Source: an uncultured Cellulophaga sp. (GTDB lineage Bacteria; Bacteroidota; Bacteroidia; Flavobacteriales; Flavobacteriaceae). Taken from it: DNA of 64,000 nt. The stretch is taken from the NCBI GenBank assembly GCA_947496695.1, contig CANMEI010000012.1, positions 37,188 to 101,187 of the forward strand. Reading direction: 5' to 3'. The position numbers and the translations under genes are program-made. Positions within the stretch are counted from its first letter, which is position 1. Every line of letters starts with the position of its first letter. A model generated the notes under the pieces. The model was not told the origin of the DNA. It saw only the letters and a list, made by a program, of their open reading frames with translations, and did not search any database. This document shows, in pieces, positions 37,258 through 46,177 of the stretch.

Positions 37258-38016
37258 ATGAAAGATAAAATAAAAGATTTTTTAGAAACAGATCTTCTTG
37301 AAAACTACTTATTAGGCACTACTACAGAATTAGAAAAACAAAAAGTAGAGCGTTATATCGCTATGCACCCTGAAGTACGAAAAACCTATAATAAACTTCA
37401 AGAAAACTTAGAAGAGTTTGCAAAATCATATGCATTAAAAACTCCTGAAGGCTTAAAGGATAAAATTATAACTACTATAAAAGCTCAAAACAAAACAAAG
37501 AAAAAGTTTATGAGCTATGCTATTGCAGCTAGTTTTGTTGCATTTTTATTTGCAGTAGCAACATATTTCTTCTACAATGAAAATAAAAATTTACAAGAAG
37601 AAAACTCTGTAGTAACTAATCAGATCAAACTGTTAGAAGCTGACATGAAAGAAAGGCTTGAAGATGTTAGAAATCAATTTATTGTTTTAAACAATCCTCA
37701 AACTAAAAAATTCAAAGTTAGAGGAAACAACAAGGGTAAAAATCTAAAAGCTGTAGCCTATGTTAATCCAGTAAAGAAATTGTCATATATTAATCTACAA
37801 AACTTACCTAACTTAGCAGAAGGTGAGTGTTTGCAAATGTGGGCTGAAGTAAATGGAGAAATGATTAACCTTGGTATTATTAAAGATGCAGGCAATAAAG
37901 ACAACTTACTTGCATTACCATATGGTGAAAACGCAGTTGGCTATATAACTATAGAGCCAGAAGGCGGCAATGAAACTCCTACTGTTGATAATATTGTTGC
38001 AAACATTAGCTATTAA
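37258..38016 (+). CDS. RskA-type anti-sigma factor
   Basis: 252 aa. The cytosolic part, residues 1-80 (DFLETDLLENYLLGTTTELE), holds the sigma-binding helices. A single membrane helix is at about 82-103 (FMSYAIAASFVAFLFAVATYFFY). A short coiled-coil stretch follows. The periplasmic domain, residues about 150-250 (AVAYVNPVKKLSYINL; LQMWAEVNGEMINLGII), matches RskA. It should hold the preceding ECF factor inactive until a periplasmic signal triggers proteolysis. Confidence 0.92.
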   Translation: MKDKIKDFLETDLLENYLLGTTTELEKQKVERYIAMHPEVRKTYNKLQENLEEFAKSYALKTPEGLKDKIITTIKAQNKTKKKFMSYAIAASFVAFLFAVATYFFYNENKNLQEENSVVTNQIKLLEADMKERLEDVRNQFIVLNNPQTKKFKVRGNNKGKNLKAVAYVNPVKKLSYINLQNLPNLAEGECLQMWAEVNGEMINLGIIKDAGNKDNLLALPYGENAVGYITIEPEGGNETPTVDNIVANISY

Positions 38017-38063
38017 TTAACTTCTATTTTAAAAGCTAAAACCTAATAAAATTAAATATTTTG

Positions 38064-38071
38064 TACCTTTG
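38064..38071 (+). promoter_or_regulatory. Putative -7 element upstream of the 67-aa protein gene
   Basis: TACCTTTG matches TAnnTTTG, 15 bases before the ATG at 38087. Confidence 0.45.
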
Positions 38072-38086
38072 TAAAAATATTTTACA

Positions 38087-38290
38087 ATGAAACTGGTACT
38101 ATTAACTATTGGGTTACTTGCTCTTGCTTTTGCAGGAATAGCAATAAAAATTTGGGCTAAAAAAGATGGTAAGTTTGCAGGCACTTGTGCTAGTCAAAGT
38201 CCATTCTTAAATCAAAGTGGTGAAGCTTGTGGTTTTTGTGGTAAATTACCCGATGAACAAGATTGTAAAAAAGACAGTGTAACTGACTAA
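38087..38290 (+). CDS. Small Cys-rich membrane or secreted protein
   Basis: 67 aa. An N-terminal membrane helix or uncleaved signal (KLVLLTIGLLALAFAGIAIKIW) is followed by a short tail with four Cys: CASQ near 35, then GEACGFCGKL and DCKKD near 48-60. The CGFC pair may bind metal or form disulfides. It belongs to a small family found in Flavobacteriia with no known role. The orphan sigma-factor gene starts 33 bases after its stop. Confidence 0.75.
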   Translation: MKLVLLTIGLLALAFAGIAIKIWAKKDGKFAGTCASQSPFLNQSGEACGFCGKLPDEQDCKKDSVTD

Positions 38291-38323
38291 AAAATCTTGA
38301 TTCTACAGCTTTAAACATTAAAT

Positions 38324-38893
38324 TTGGAAAAACCCAAAGACAAAACCATACAAGAAACTATTGCCAAAGCGAAAGCTGGCAATCAAATTGCTTTTAGTCA
38401 ATTATTAGATTCTTTATGGAATGATGTTTACAGCTTTCAACTACTTAGAACAAAAAATGAGAATGATGCTGAGGATATAACCATTCAAACATTCTCAAAA
38501 GCATTTGACAAACTTCATACTTATGATGAGGCTTATAATTTCAAAACTTGGCTAATCACTATATCTAAAAACATTCACGTAGATCTTATTAGAAAAAGAA
38601 AAAAGAATGTTATTGAGAATAACGAAAAAGGCTCCGATGCCTATACTAAGGTTTTAGACGACTCTCCTTCTGCTGAAGATCAATTAATTAGCCAACAAAA
38701 TTTAGCAACACTTTTAGAACACATAAAAAGCTTAAAACCTCACTACCAAGAAGTTATTAATCTTAGGTATTTTAACGAACTTAGTTACGCAGCTATTGCA
38801 CTGCAATTAAATGAACCTATAAACAATGTAAAGGTGAAACTTTTAAGAGCTAAGAAATTGCTTTTAGCTACTATAAAAGCTAATAAATCTTAA
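38324..38893 (+). CDS. ECF-type sigma factor without an adjacent anti-sigma gene
   Basis: 189 aa from a TTG start at 38324 (MEKPKDKTIQETIAKAKAGN); no ATG lies nearby in frame. Region 2 is read as QLLRTKNENDAEDITIQTFS, WLITISKNIHVDLIRKRKK. Region 4 is at about 130-185 (YQEVINLRYFNELSYAAIAL, NNVKVKLLRAKKLLL). The TTG is the end of a perfect -7 element, TAAATTTG at 38319-38326. That is either chance or a sign that the true promoter lies elsewhere. No anti-sigma follows; the next gene is lipA with its own promoter. Confidence 0.88.
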   Translation: MEKPKDKTIQETIAKAKAGNQIAFSQLLDSLWNDVYSFQLLRTKNENDAEDITIQTFSKAFDKLHTYDEAYNFKTWLITISKNIHVDLIRKRKKNVIENNEKGSDAYTKVLDDSPSAEDQLISQQNLATLLEHIKSLKPHYQEVINLRYFNELSYAAIALQLNEPINNVKVKLLRAKKLLLATIKANKS

Positions 38894-38972
38894 AAAACAA
38901 TCTAGTAAACAGGTTCAAAATATCACAATACATACTCTTTTGTATTAAGTAACTAGTACCTAAAATAGTTTG

Positions 38973-38980
38973 TATCTTTG
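38973..38980 (+). promoter_or_regulatory. Putative -7 element of lipA
   Basis: TATCTTTG matches TAnnTTTG, 14 bases before the lipA ATG at 38995. Confidence 0.5.
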
Positions 38981-38994
38981 TATAAAAATTGACG

Positions 38995-39870
38995 ATGAGC
39001 GATACCACTACACAAAGTGTTTCTCCTCCAAAAGGGAAACCAAAATGGTTACGAGTAAAACTTCCGACAGGTAAAAAATATACACAACTAAGAAGTTTAG
39101 TTGATAAATATGATTTACATACGATATGTACATCTGGTAGTTGTCCTAACATGGGCGAATGCTGGGGAGAAGGTACTGCTACATTTATGATTCTAGGAAA
39201 TATTTGCACACGTTCATGTGGTTTTTGCGGTGTTAAAACTGGTAGACCTGAAAATGTTGACTGGGAAGAACCTGAAAAAGTAGCACGTTCAATAAAAATA
39301 ATGAGCATTAAACATGCTGTTATTACTTCAGTTGATAGAGATGATATTAAAGATATGGGATCTATTATTTGGGCCGAAACTGTAAAAGCTATTCGCCGTA
39401 TGAACCCAAATACAACTCTCGAAACTTTAATACCTGATTTTCAAGGTATAGAAACTCATTTAGATAGAATTATTGCTGTTAATCCTGAGGTTGTTTCTCA
39501 TAACATGGAAACCGTAAAACGCTTAACTCGTGAGGTACGCATACAAGCAAAATACGAACGTAGTCTTGAAGTTTTACGCTACTTAAGAGCTAACGGAATT
39601 AACAGAACAAAATCAGGAATAATGCTTGGTTTAGGTGAACTTGAAGAAGAGGTTATACAAACTATGCAAGATTTACGCGATGTAAATGTTGATGTAATTA
39701 CTATTGGTCAATATTTACAACCTAGCAAAAAACACCTTCCTGTTAAAGAATTTATTACTCCTGAGCAATTTAAAAAATACGAAGAAATTGGTCTTGAAAT
39801 GGGATTCAGACATGTAGAAAGTGGTGCATTAGTACGTTCATCATACAAAGCACACAAACACATAAACTAA
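38995..39870 (+). CDS. lipA: Lipoyl synthase
   Basis: Radical-SAM enzyme that inserts two sulfurs into the octanoyl chain on lipoyl-dependent proteins. 291 aa from ATG 38995; an in-frame TTG lies 2 codons upstream. The auxiliary cluster ligands are in [13 protein letters not shown] near residues 40-52. The radical-SAM motif is in CTRSCGFC near 66-73. The conserved C-terminal Ser is in VRSSYKA. Lipoic acid is needed by pyruvate and 2-oxoglutarate dehydrogenase. A weak inverted repeat (AACTGTTTT...AAAACAGTT, 39882-39928) follows it. Confidence 0.97.
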   Translation: MSDTTTQSVSPPKGKPKWLRVKLPTGKKYTQLRSLVDKYDLHTICTSGSCPNMGECWGEGTATFMILGNICTRSCGFCGVKTGRPENVDWEEPEKVARSIKIMSIKHAVITSVDRDDIKDMGSIIWAETVKAIRRMNPNTTLETLIPDFQGIETHLDRIIAVNPEVVSHNMETVKRLTREVRIQAKYERSLEVLRYLRANGINRTKSGIMLGLGELEEEVIQTMQDLRDVNVDVITIGQYLQPSKKHLPVKEFITPEQFKKYEEIGLEMGFRHVESGALVRSSYKAHKHIN

Positions 39871-39936
39871 TTTATACACCTAACTGTTTTCTTCATTTAT
39901 AATATTTGAAAAAATGATTAAAACAGTTTTTCAGAT

Positions 39937-40950
39937 ATGAAACAAGTTAACATTGGCATTAATGGTTTTGGTAGAATCGGGAGAACACTTTTTAGATTGC
40001 TACAAAAGCAACCGAATATAAATGTAGTCGCAATTAATGATCTAGCAGATACAGAAACGCTTGCTCACTTATTAAAGTATGACAGCATCCATGGTGTTTT
40101 ACCTAATCAAATATCACATACCGAAAACACAATATCACTTGATGGTGGAGCTTCAATTGCTATTTTAAGAGAAAACTCGCCTGAAAAAATTAATTGGAAA
40201 AAACACAATATTGATATTGTTGTTGAAGCAACTGGAAAATTTAAAACTAGAGAACAACTAAATTTTCATATTAAAAACGGAGCTAAAAAAGTTATACTTT
40301 CTGTTCCACCAGAAGATGAAAGTATAAAAATGATAGTTTTAGGAGTTAATGAAGACATACTTAACGCTAATGATACTATTATTTCAAATGCATCCTGTAC
40401 GACTAACAATGCCGCACCAATGGTTAAAGTAATTAATGATTTATGTGGCATAGAGCAAGCATATATAACCACCATACATTCATACACAACAGACCAAAGC
40501 CTACACGATCAACCCCATAAAGACCTAAGAAGAGCCAGAGCCGCTGGGCAATCTATTGTTCCAACAACTACTGGCGCAGCAAAAGCATTAACAAAAATAT
40601 TTCCTGAATTAGAAGGTATTATTGGCGGTTGTGGCATTAGAGTACCTGTCCCAAATGGCTCATTAACCGATATTACTTTTAATGTTAAAAAAGAAACTTC
40701 AATCTTCGAAATTAACAATGCTTTTAAAGAAATTTCAGAGAATTCATTAAAAAATATATTATTTTACACCCAAGATCCAATAGTTTCTATTGATATAAAC
40801 AATAGTTGCTACTCTTGTACGTTTGATTCACTAATGACTTCCGTTATCGGAAAAATGGTAAAAATCATTGGTTGGTATGACAATGAAACTGGGTATAGTA
40901 GTAGAATTATAGATTTAATTAAATTAATGCAAGCTAAATCATTCATTTGA
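39937..40950 (+). CDS. Glyceraldehyde-3-phosphate dehydrogenase, type I
   Basis: 337 aa. N-terminal NAD fold in VNIGINGFGRIGRTLFRLL. Catalytic Cys in SNASCTTNNAAPMVK near residue 154, with its His in THSYTTDQ near 181. The C-terminal WYDNETGYSSR is standard. It oxidises glyceraldehyde-3-phosphate in glycolysis or runs in reverse. Flavobacteria often have more than one copy, so I give no gene letter. Its stop codon overlaps the TTG start of the hybrid histidine kinase gene, suggesting a common mRNA. Confidence 0.93.
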   Translation: MKQVNIGINGFGRIGRTLFRLLQKQPNINVVAINDLADTETLAHLLKYDSIHGVLPNQISHTENTISLDGGASIAILRENSPEKINWKKHNIDIVVEATGKFKTREQLNFHIKNGAKKVILSVPPEDESIKMIVLGVNEDILNANDTIISNASCTTNNAAPMVKVINDLCGIEQAYITTIHSYTTDQSLHDQPHKDLRRARAAGQSIVPTTTGAAKALTKIFPELEGIIGGCGIRVPVPNGSLTDITFNVKKETSIFEINNAFKEISENSLKNILFYTQDPIVSIDINNSCYSCTFDSLMTSVIGKMVKIIGWYDNETGYSSRIIDLIKLMQAKSFI

Positions 40951-43169
40951 AAAAAAGTTTCACATACAAAAATCTTTGGTTAAATTTATTTTTCCTTTTC
41001 ATGTTTTACTCATGGCAACCTATTTTTGGTCAAAAAGAGGTAACTACACGAGCTAAAATTGAAAAATATTTTATTGACTCTAGAGCTTATAAAAATCAAG
41101 ACAAGATAGATTTAGCACTTGAATCTCTAGAAAAATCTTTAGCACTTGCTCTAGAAATAGATGATGAAAAATCTATTATAGATGGCTACCATGAATTTTC
41201 ATTGCTTTATTTAAAATTAAATAAAATTGATCAATCCATTTTATTTTGGGATCGAGCAGAAATCATTTTAAAAAATAATGAGTATCCATACGGTAGCGCT
41301 GTACACAAATACATAGATGCAATTCATCTTTATAAACAGGAGAAATATTACCTCGCAAATTTTGAGTTAGACAAAGCAACTCAAATGACAAATGTTCGCA
41401 ACTTAACTTTACACATACTTTTAGCTAAAGGTTTTATATATCTTGAACTCCCAAAATATGATGAAGCTATAAAACATTTTAATTCATTAATAGTAAATAA
41501 AGATAGTGATGAAAAAGATTACATTGCCACTAGAGCTTATATTGGATTAACGGAATTAAAACTAAAGACTAACCAACCTGAAAAAGCGCTACAGTATGCT
41601 AAGCAAGGGCTTGAAATAGCTGAAAAAAATAAATTTTTCAATGAAATTAGAGAATTCAATAAAATTTTATCTACACTAAATGAAATTTTAGGCAATTACG
41701 AAGCATCACTAATTTATAGTAAAAAATTAATTCAGATAAATGATTCAGTATTTAATGAATCAAAAATAAAAACTGAAATTAACACTGCAAATAATACTGA
41801 ATTCACATTACTAAATAACATAATAAGTAATCAAAATCAAGAAATTGAAAAACTAAAAGAATCTGGCAGTAGAACACAAATAGTTATTATACTTACTTCT
41901 GCCTTTTTAACCATTATTTCTCTTTTAGCAGTTTCATTATACCGCAATAATCAAATTAAATTAAAAACAAACGATTTACTACAAACCAAAAATAGCGAAC
42001 TAGAGGCTTCACGTGATGCTGCAGTAAAAGCAATGGAAACTAAAACTAACTTTTTATCTACAGTTAGTCACGAACTTAGAACACCTTTATATGCCGTTAC
42101 AGGACTTACACATTTACTACTAGAAGAAAACCCTAGCGAGAGCCAAAAGGAACATTTAAAAGCTTTAAAATTTTCAGGTGATTATTTATTAAGTTTTATT
42201 AATGACATTTTACAATTAAATAAAATTGACGCTGATAAATTAGAGCCTGTAAACACAGAATTTAATTTAAAAAGAGTACTTACTGAAGTTATAAGTTCTT
42301 TACAACAAAGTGCAAAAGAAAATGACACTAAAATTGTTTTAGAATACGATGAAAATATTCCAAATAGTTTATTGAGTGATTCAATGAAAATTTCTCAAAT
42401 ACTAATAAATTTAGTGGGTAATGGCTTAAAATTCACTAAAGGAGGAGAAGTTACGGTAATTACTAAATTAACTAAACAGGTTAATGAAAATGTAACTATA
42501 TATTTTGAAGTAAAAGACAATGGTATTGGGATTGCAAAAGATCAAGTAATCAATATTTTTGACAGTTTTGAACAAGGTTCCATACAAATTAATAGAGAAT
42601 ATGGCGGAACCGGACTAGGACTTACAATAGTAAAAAGTCTATTAGGCTTATTTAATAGTAAAATTAATTTAAAAAGTGAATTAGGTAAAGGAAGTTCGTT
42701 CTTTTTTGAGATTGATATGCTTAGCAAAAGCAGTGACGCTATTAAAGATATTACATTTGAAGTAGCTAATCAAGAATTTAATTTTAAAGGTCTTCATTTA
42801 TTGATTGTAGAAGACAATAAAATAAATCAAGTAATCACAAAGAAAATGTTATTAAAAAAAGAAATGACTTGTGATATAGCTAGTAATGGTACCGATGCTG
42901 TTGAAATGGTTTCTCAAAATAAATACGATGCGATATTAATGGATATTCACATGCCAGGCATTAGTGGTGATGAGGCTACAATATTAATTAGAAAGTTTAA
43001 TAAACAAGTACCTATTATAGCATTAACAGCAATTTCATTAGACGATAGTTTAGAAGTATTTTACGCAGCTGGTTGTAATGACGTAGTTACAAAACCATTT
43101 AAACCTGAAGTATTTTATCAAAAAATTGGTGAGAATATCTTTTTCCCGAAATCAACTGCTAACTCTTAA
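40947..43169 (+). CDS. TPR-containing hybrid sensor histidine kinase
   Basis: 740 aa from a TTG that overlaps the GAPDH stop by 4 bases; no ATG is nearby. An N-terminal signal (LFFLFMFYSWQPIFGQ) is followed by about 280 residues of periplasmic TPR-like helices. A membrane helix (IVIILTSAFLTIISLLAVSLY) is near 311-331. Then come a coiled coil, HisKA with the His in FLSTVSHELRTPLYAV near 374, the ATPase domain (VGNGLKFTK, GGTGLGLTIV), and a receiver domain (LLIVEDNKINQVI near 617, Asp in ILMDIHMPG near 664). The 3' end overlaps the lpxK gene by 11 bases on the opposite strand. Confidence 0.93.
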   Translation: MKKSFTYKNLWLNLFFLFMFYSWQPIFGQKEVTTRAKIEKYFIDSRAYKNQDKIDLALESLEKSLALALEIDDEKSIIDGYHEFSLLYLKLNKIDQSILFWDRAEIILKNNEYPYGSAVHKYIDAIHLYKQEKYYLANFELDKATQMTNVRNLTLHILLAKGFIYLELPKYDEAIKHFNSLIVNKDSDEKDYIATRAYIGLTELKLKTNQPEKALQYAKQGLEIAEKNKFFNEIREFNKILSTLNEILGNYEASLIYSKKLIQINDSVFNESKIKTEINTANNTEFTLLNNIISNQNQEIEKLKESGSRTQIVIILTSAFLTIISLLAVSLYRNNQIKLKTNDLLQTKNSELEASRDAAVKAMETKTNFLSTVSHELRTPLYAVTGLTHLLLEENPSESQKEHLKALKFSGDYLLSFINDILQLNKIDADKLEPVNTEFNLKRVLTEVISSLQQSAKENDTKIVLEYDENIPNSLLSDSMKISQILINLVGNGLKFTKGGEVTVITKLTKQVNENVTIYFEVKDNGIGIAKDQVINIFDSFEQGSIQINREYGGTGLGLTIVKSLLGLFNSKINLKSELGKGSSFFFEIDMLSKSSDAIKDITFEVANQEFNFKGLHLLIVEDNKINQVITKKMLLKKEMTCDIASNGTDAVEMVSQNKYDAILMDIHMPGISGDEATILIRKFNKQVPIIALTAISLDDSLEVFYAAGCNDVVTKPFKPEVFYQKIGENIFFPKSTANS

Positions 43170-44163
43170 CAGCTATTAATATTTGCTCTTTTAAAAACTC
43201 AGAACCATTGTTTAAAAATTCATGAGTTATTCCTATATAGCAGAGCTTTGACACCTTAGAACATAAACGAACATAATCTTTTTCAGTAGTTAAAATTAAC
43301 TCCTTAGTATTAAAAAGTGCTATTTCATTGTCTGTAAAAAAATGATGATCTCGGTATGATAAATGCTCAATTTCAATCCCATTTTCACTCAAAAAAGCAA
43401 CTAAAGGCTTTGGATTTGCAATACCTGTTACCAAAGTTACTTTTTTAGTTTTCAATTCTTCCAAATACAATGTTCTAGAAAAACCTTTTAATTGTTTATC
43501 ATAATTCAAATAACTAAAAAACACCTGTTGATTTTCAGTTACCTTGATTTTCTCAATAATTTTTTGTTGCTCAAAATCAGAAAGCTTTTTAGGGCATTTT
43601 GTTACGACAATTATACTCGCTCGTTTAACTTCACACTTACTATCCCTTAAAGTTCCTGTAGGCAAATACCAATCATTAACAAACAAATTATCATAAGCTG
43701 TAAGCAACATAGATAATGTTGGCGTAACTTTTCTATGTTGAAAAGCATCATCTAACAAAATAACATCTGGTTGTATTTTAGCCTCTAAAATTTCTATACC
43801 ATTCTGGCGATCAGAATCTACAGCTACAGTTATTTCTGGAAATTTTGAATGTATTTGAAAAGGCTCATCTCCCAAAATTTCAACTGTTGTAGAAGATTCA
43901 GATAAGTGAAACCTTTTTGATTTCCTTCCATATCCACGACTTAAAACGGCCAATTTATTTGATGCTTTTAATTCCTTTATTAAAAACTCAATCATAGGTG
44001 TTTTACCCGTACCTCCAACACTTAAATTACCAATACAAATAGTAGGCGTAGCATAACTTTTAGATTTAAAAATTTTCTTATCAAATAAAAAATTACGTAC
44101 ATACACTACAAATGCATATACTAATGATATTGGAAACGCTAATATTTTGAATACCTTCATCAA
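43159..44163 (-). CDS. lpxK: Tetraacyldisaccharide 4'-kinase
   Basis: Phosphorylates the lipid A disaccharide. 334 aa. An N-terminal membrane-associated helix is followed by the P-loop in CIGNLSVGGTGKTPMIEFLI near residue 50. The conserved DDAFQHRKV is near residue 141. The rest fits the family. A second Met directly follows the first, so the start may be 44160. It is convergent with the hybrid kinase gene and divergent from the NIF3-family gene across a 48-base gap. Confidence 0.95.
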   Translation of the reverse strand: MMKVFKILAFPISLVYAFVVYVRNFLFDKKIFKSKSYATPTICIGNLSVGGTGKTPMIEFLIKELKASNKLAVLSRGYGRKSKRFHLSESSTTVEILGDEPFQIHSKFPEITVAVDSDRQNGIEILEAKIQPDVILLDDAFQHRKVTPTLSMLLTAYDNLFVNDWYLPTGTLRDSKCEVKRASIIVVTKCPKKLSDFEQQKIIEKIKVTENQQVFFSYLNYDKQLKGFSRTLYLEELKTKKVTLVTGIANPKPLVAFLSENGIEIEHLSYRDHHFFTDNEIALFNTKELILTTEKDYVRLCSKVSKLCYIGITHEFLNNGSEFLKEQILIAVKS

Positions 44164-44182
44164 GAACGAAAATATAATATTT

Positions 44183-44190
44183 TATCTTTG
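44183..44190 (+). promoter_or_regulatory. Putative -7 element of the NIF3-family gene
   Basis: TATCTTTG matches TAnnTTTG, 21 bases before the ATG at 44212, in the narrow space shared with divergent lpxK. Confidence 0.5.
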
Positions 44191-44211
44191 AAAAATAGAT
44201 AAACTTATAAA

Positions 44212-45306
44212 ATGATTGTAAAGCAAGTAACAGATATTCTTGAAGAATTAGCTCCTTTGGCTTATGCAGAAGATTTTGACAATGTAGGTCTTTTAGTAGG
44301 AGACTCTAAAATGGAAGTAACTGGCGTTTTAGTTACACTTGATACTTTAGAAAATATAGTTGACGAAGCTATTGCAGAGAAATGCAATTTAATTGTAAGC
44401 TTCCACCCTATTATTTTTGGCGGATTAAAAAAAATAACTGGTGCAAATTATGTGCAACGTGTGGTTATAAAAGCAATACAAAACAACATTGCTATTTACA
44501 GCATGCACACTGCATTAGATAACTCTAACCAAGGTGTAAATGCTAAAATATGTGAAATTTTAGGTTTAAAAAATACAAACATTTTAATTCCACAAAAAAA
44601 GACTATTAAAAAACTAACTACCTATATACCTAAAAATGAAGCTGAAAATTTAAAAAATGCACTTTTTAAAGTTGGTGCTGGCAACATTGGTAATTACAGC
44701 AATTGTAGTTTTAGCTTTAATGGAACAGGAAGCTATAAAGCAGGAGAGAATGCAAATCCACTAAAAGGAGAAATAGGCAAAACTCATTTTGAAGAAGAAA
44801 CACAAATTAGTATCACTTTTGAAAAAGCATTACTATCTAAAATTATTGCAACATTAAAAGAAAATCATCCATATGAAGAGATTGCTTACGAAGTGATTAC
44901 TTTAGAAAATATAAACCAAAATATAGGCATCGGAATGATTGGAGAACTTGAAAAACCTATGCTAGAAGTAGATTTTTTAACATTTGTAAAAGAAAAAATG
45001 AATGCAGAAGGAATTCGTCATTCTGCCTTGCTCGGTAAAAAAATTAAACGAGTAGCTGTTTTAGGTGGTAGCGGAGCGTTTGCAATAAGCCCCGCAAGAC
45101 ATGCCAGTGCTGACATTCTTATAACTTCAGACATAAAATACCATCAATTTTATGAGGCAGAAGGCAAAATGATTGTTGCTGATATTGGACACTATGAAAC
45201 TGAGCAGTTTACAAAAAATTTATTAGTTGACTATCTTACAAAAAAAATCCCTAATTTTGCAATCCGTTTATCGGGTTGTAAAACAAATCCCATCAAGTAT
45301 TTTTAA
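44212..45306 (+). CDS. NIF3-family dinuclear metal-centre protein
   Basis: 364 aa, the longer type with an inserted middle domain. FDNVGLLVGDS near residue 23 and FHPIIFGGLKKIT near 64 hold the first metal ligands. SMHTALDNSNQGVN near 100 holds the next. GSGAFAISPARHASADILIT near 282 and ADIGHYETEQF near 323 complete the site. E. coli YbgI and relatives bind two metals and form a toroidal hexamer. Some have GTP cyclohydrolase-like or hydrolase features, but the true role is unsettled. It is followed after 3 bases by the DUF164 gene, an arrangement common in bacteria. Confidence 0.92.
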   Translation: MIVKQVTDILEELAPLAYAEDFDNVGLLVGDSKMEVTGVLVTLDTLENIVDEAIAEKCNLIVSFHPIIFGGLKKITGANYVQRVVIKAIQNNIAIYSMHTALDNSNQGVNAKICEILGLKNTNILIPQKKTIKKLTTYIPKNEAENLKNALFKVGAGNIGNYSNCSFSFNGTGSYKAGENANPLKGEIGKTHFEEETQISITFEKALLSKIIATLKENHPYEEIAYEVITLENINQNIGIGMIGELEKPMLEVDFLTFVKEKMNAEGIRHSALLGKKIKRVAVLGGSGAFAISPARHASADILITSDIKYHQFYEAEGKMIVADIGHYETEQFTKNLLVDYLTKKIPNFAIRLSGCKTNPIKYF

Positions 45307-45309
45307 AAT

Positions 45310-46089
45310 ATGGCAGCAAAAAAAGAAGCAACAGTAGAACAAAAATTAAGAGCATTGTACGATTTGCAATTAATAGATTCTAGAGTTGATGAAATACGCA
45401 ATGTTAGAGGTGAATTACCTTTAGAGGTTGAAGATTTAGAAGATGAAGTTTTAGGTCTTAAAACTAGAATGGAAAAGCTGAAGACTGATGTAGAGACTAT
45501 CAACTATGAAATCACAGCTAAAAAGAACATGATTGATGATGCTAAAGCTTTGATGAAAAAATATACTGAGCAACAAAAAAATGTTCGTAACAGTAGAGAA
45601 TTTAATTCTATATCAAAGGAAATTGAATTTCAAGAATTAGAAATTCAATTAGCTGAAAAAAACATTAAAGAATTTAAAGCTCAAATAGACCAAAAGAAAA
45701 CTGTAATTTCTACTACAAAAGAACGTTATAGTGCTCGTGAGTCTCATTTAAAGCATAAAAAATCAGAATTAAGCGATATTTTAGCTGAAACTGAAAAAGA
45801 AGAAAAAGCTCTTTTATTAAAATCTGAAGAATTTCAGACAGAAATTGAAGATCGTTTAGTTATTGCTTACAAACGTATTCGTACAAATGTAAAAAATGGC
45901 TTAGCTGTTGTACCAATTGAAAGAGGTGCTTCTGGTGGTTCATTCTTTACTATTCCTCCACAAGTTCAAGTTGAAATTGCTTCTCGTAAAAAAATTATTA
46001 CTGATGAGCATAGTGGTCGTATTTTAGTTGATCCTGTATTAGCTGAAGAAGAGCAAGAAAAAATGCAAACTTTATTTGCTAAGCTATAA
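45310..46089 (+). CDS. Coiled-coil DUF164 protein lacking zinc-ribbon cysteines
   Basis: 259 aa. Residues about 15-180 form a long antiparallel coiled coil (LYDLQLIDSRVDEIRN; ELEIQLAEKNIKEFKAQIDQ). The C-terminal part (SGGSFFTIPPQVQVEI, SGRILVDPVLAEEEQ) aligns with the zinc ribbon of the family. In most family members this part contains four Cys, but here none is present in the whole protein. The fold may be kept without zinc. The neighbour NIF3 pair is conserved. The family may bind nucleic acid; this is not shown. Confidence 0.85.
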   Translation: MAAKKEATVEQKLRALYDLQLIDSRVDEIRNVRGELPLEVEDLEDEVLGLKTRMEKLKTDVETINYEITAKKNMIDDAKALMKKYTEQQKNVRNSREFNSISKEIEFQELEIQLAEKNIKEFKAQIDQKKTVISTTKERYSARESHLKHKKSELSDILAETEKEEKALLLKSEEFQTEIEDRLVIAYKRIRTNVKNGLAVVPIERGASGGSFFTIPPQVQVEIASRKKIITDEHSGRILVDPVLAEEEQEKMQTLFAKL

Positions 46090-46115
46090 TTTATACAGAT
46101 AATTTTATCTTATAA

Positions 46116-46149
46116 AAAAACCATCTAAGAAAATTCTTAGATGGTTTTT
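46116..46149. terminator. Bidirectional terminator after the NIF3-DUF164 pair
   Basis: Arms AAAAACCATCTAAGAA and TTCTTAGATGGTTTTT. Lies between convergent genes, 26 bases from each stop. Confidence 0.85.
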
Positions 46150-46177
46150 GCTTTTAATACTATATTTAATCAGGTAT

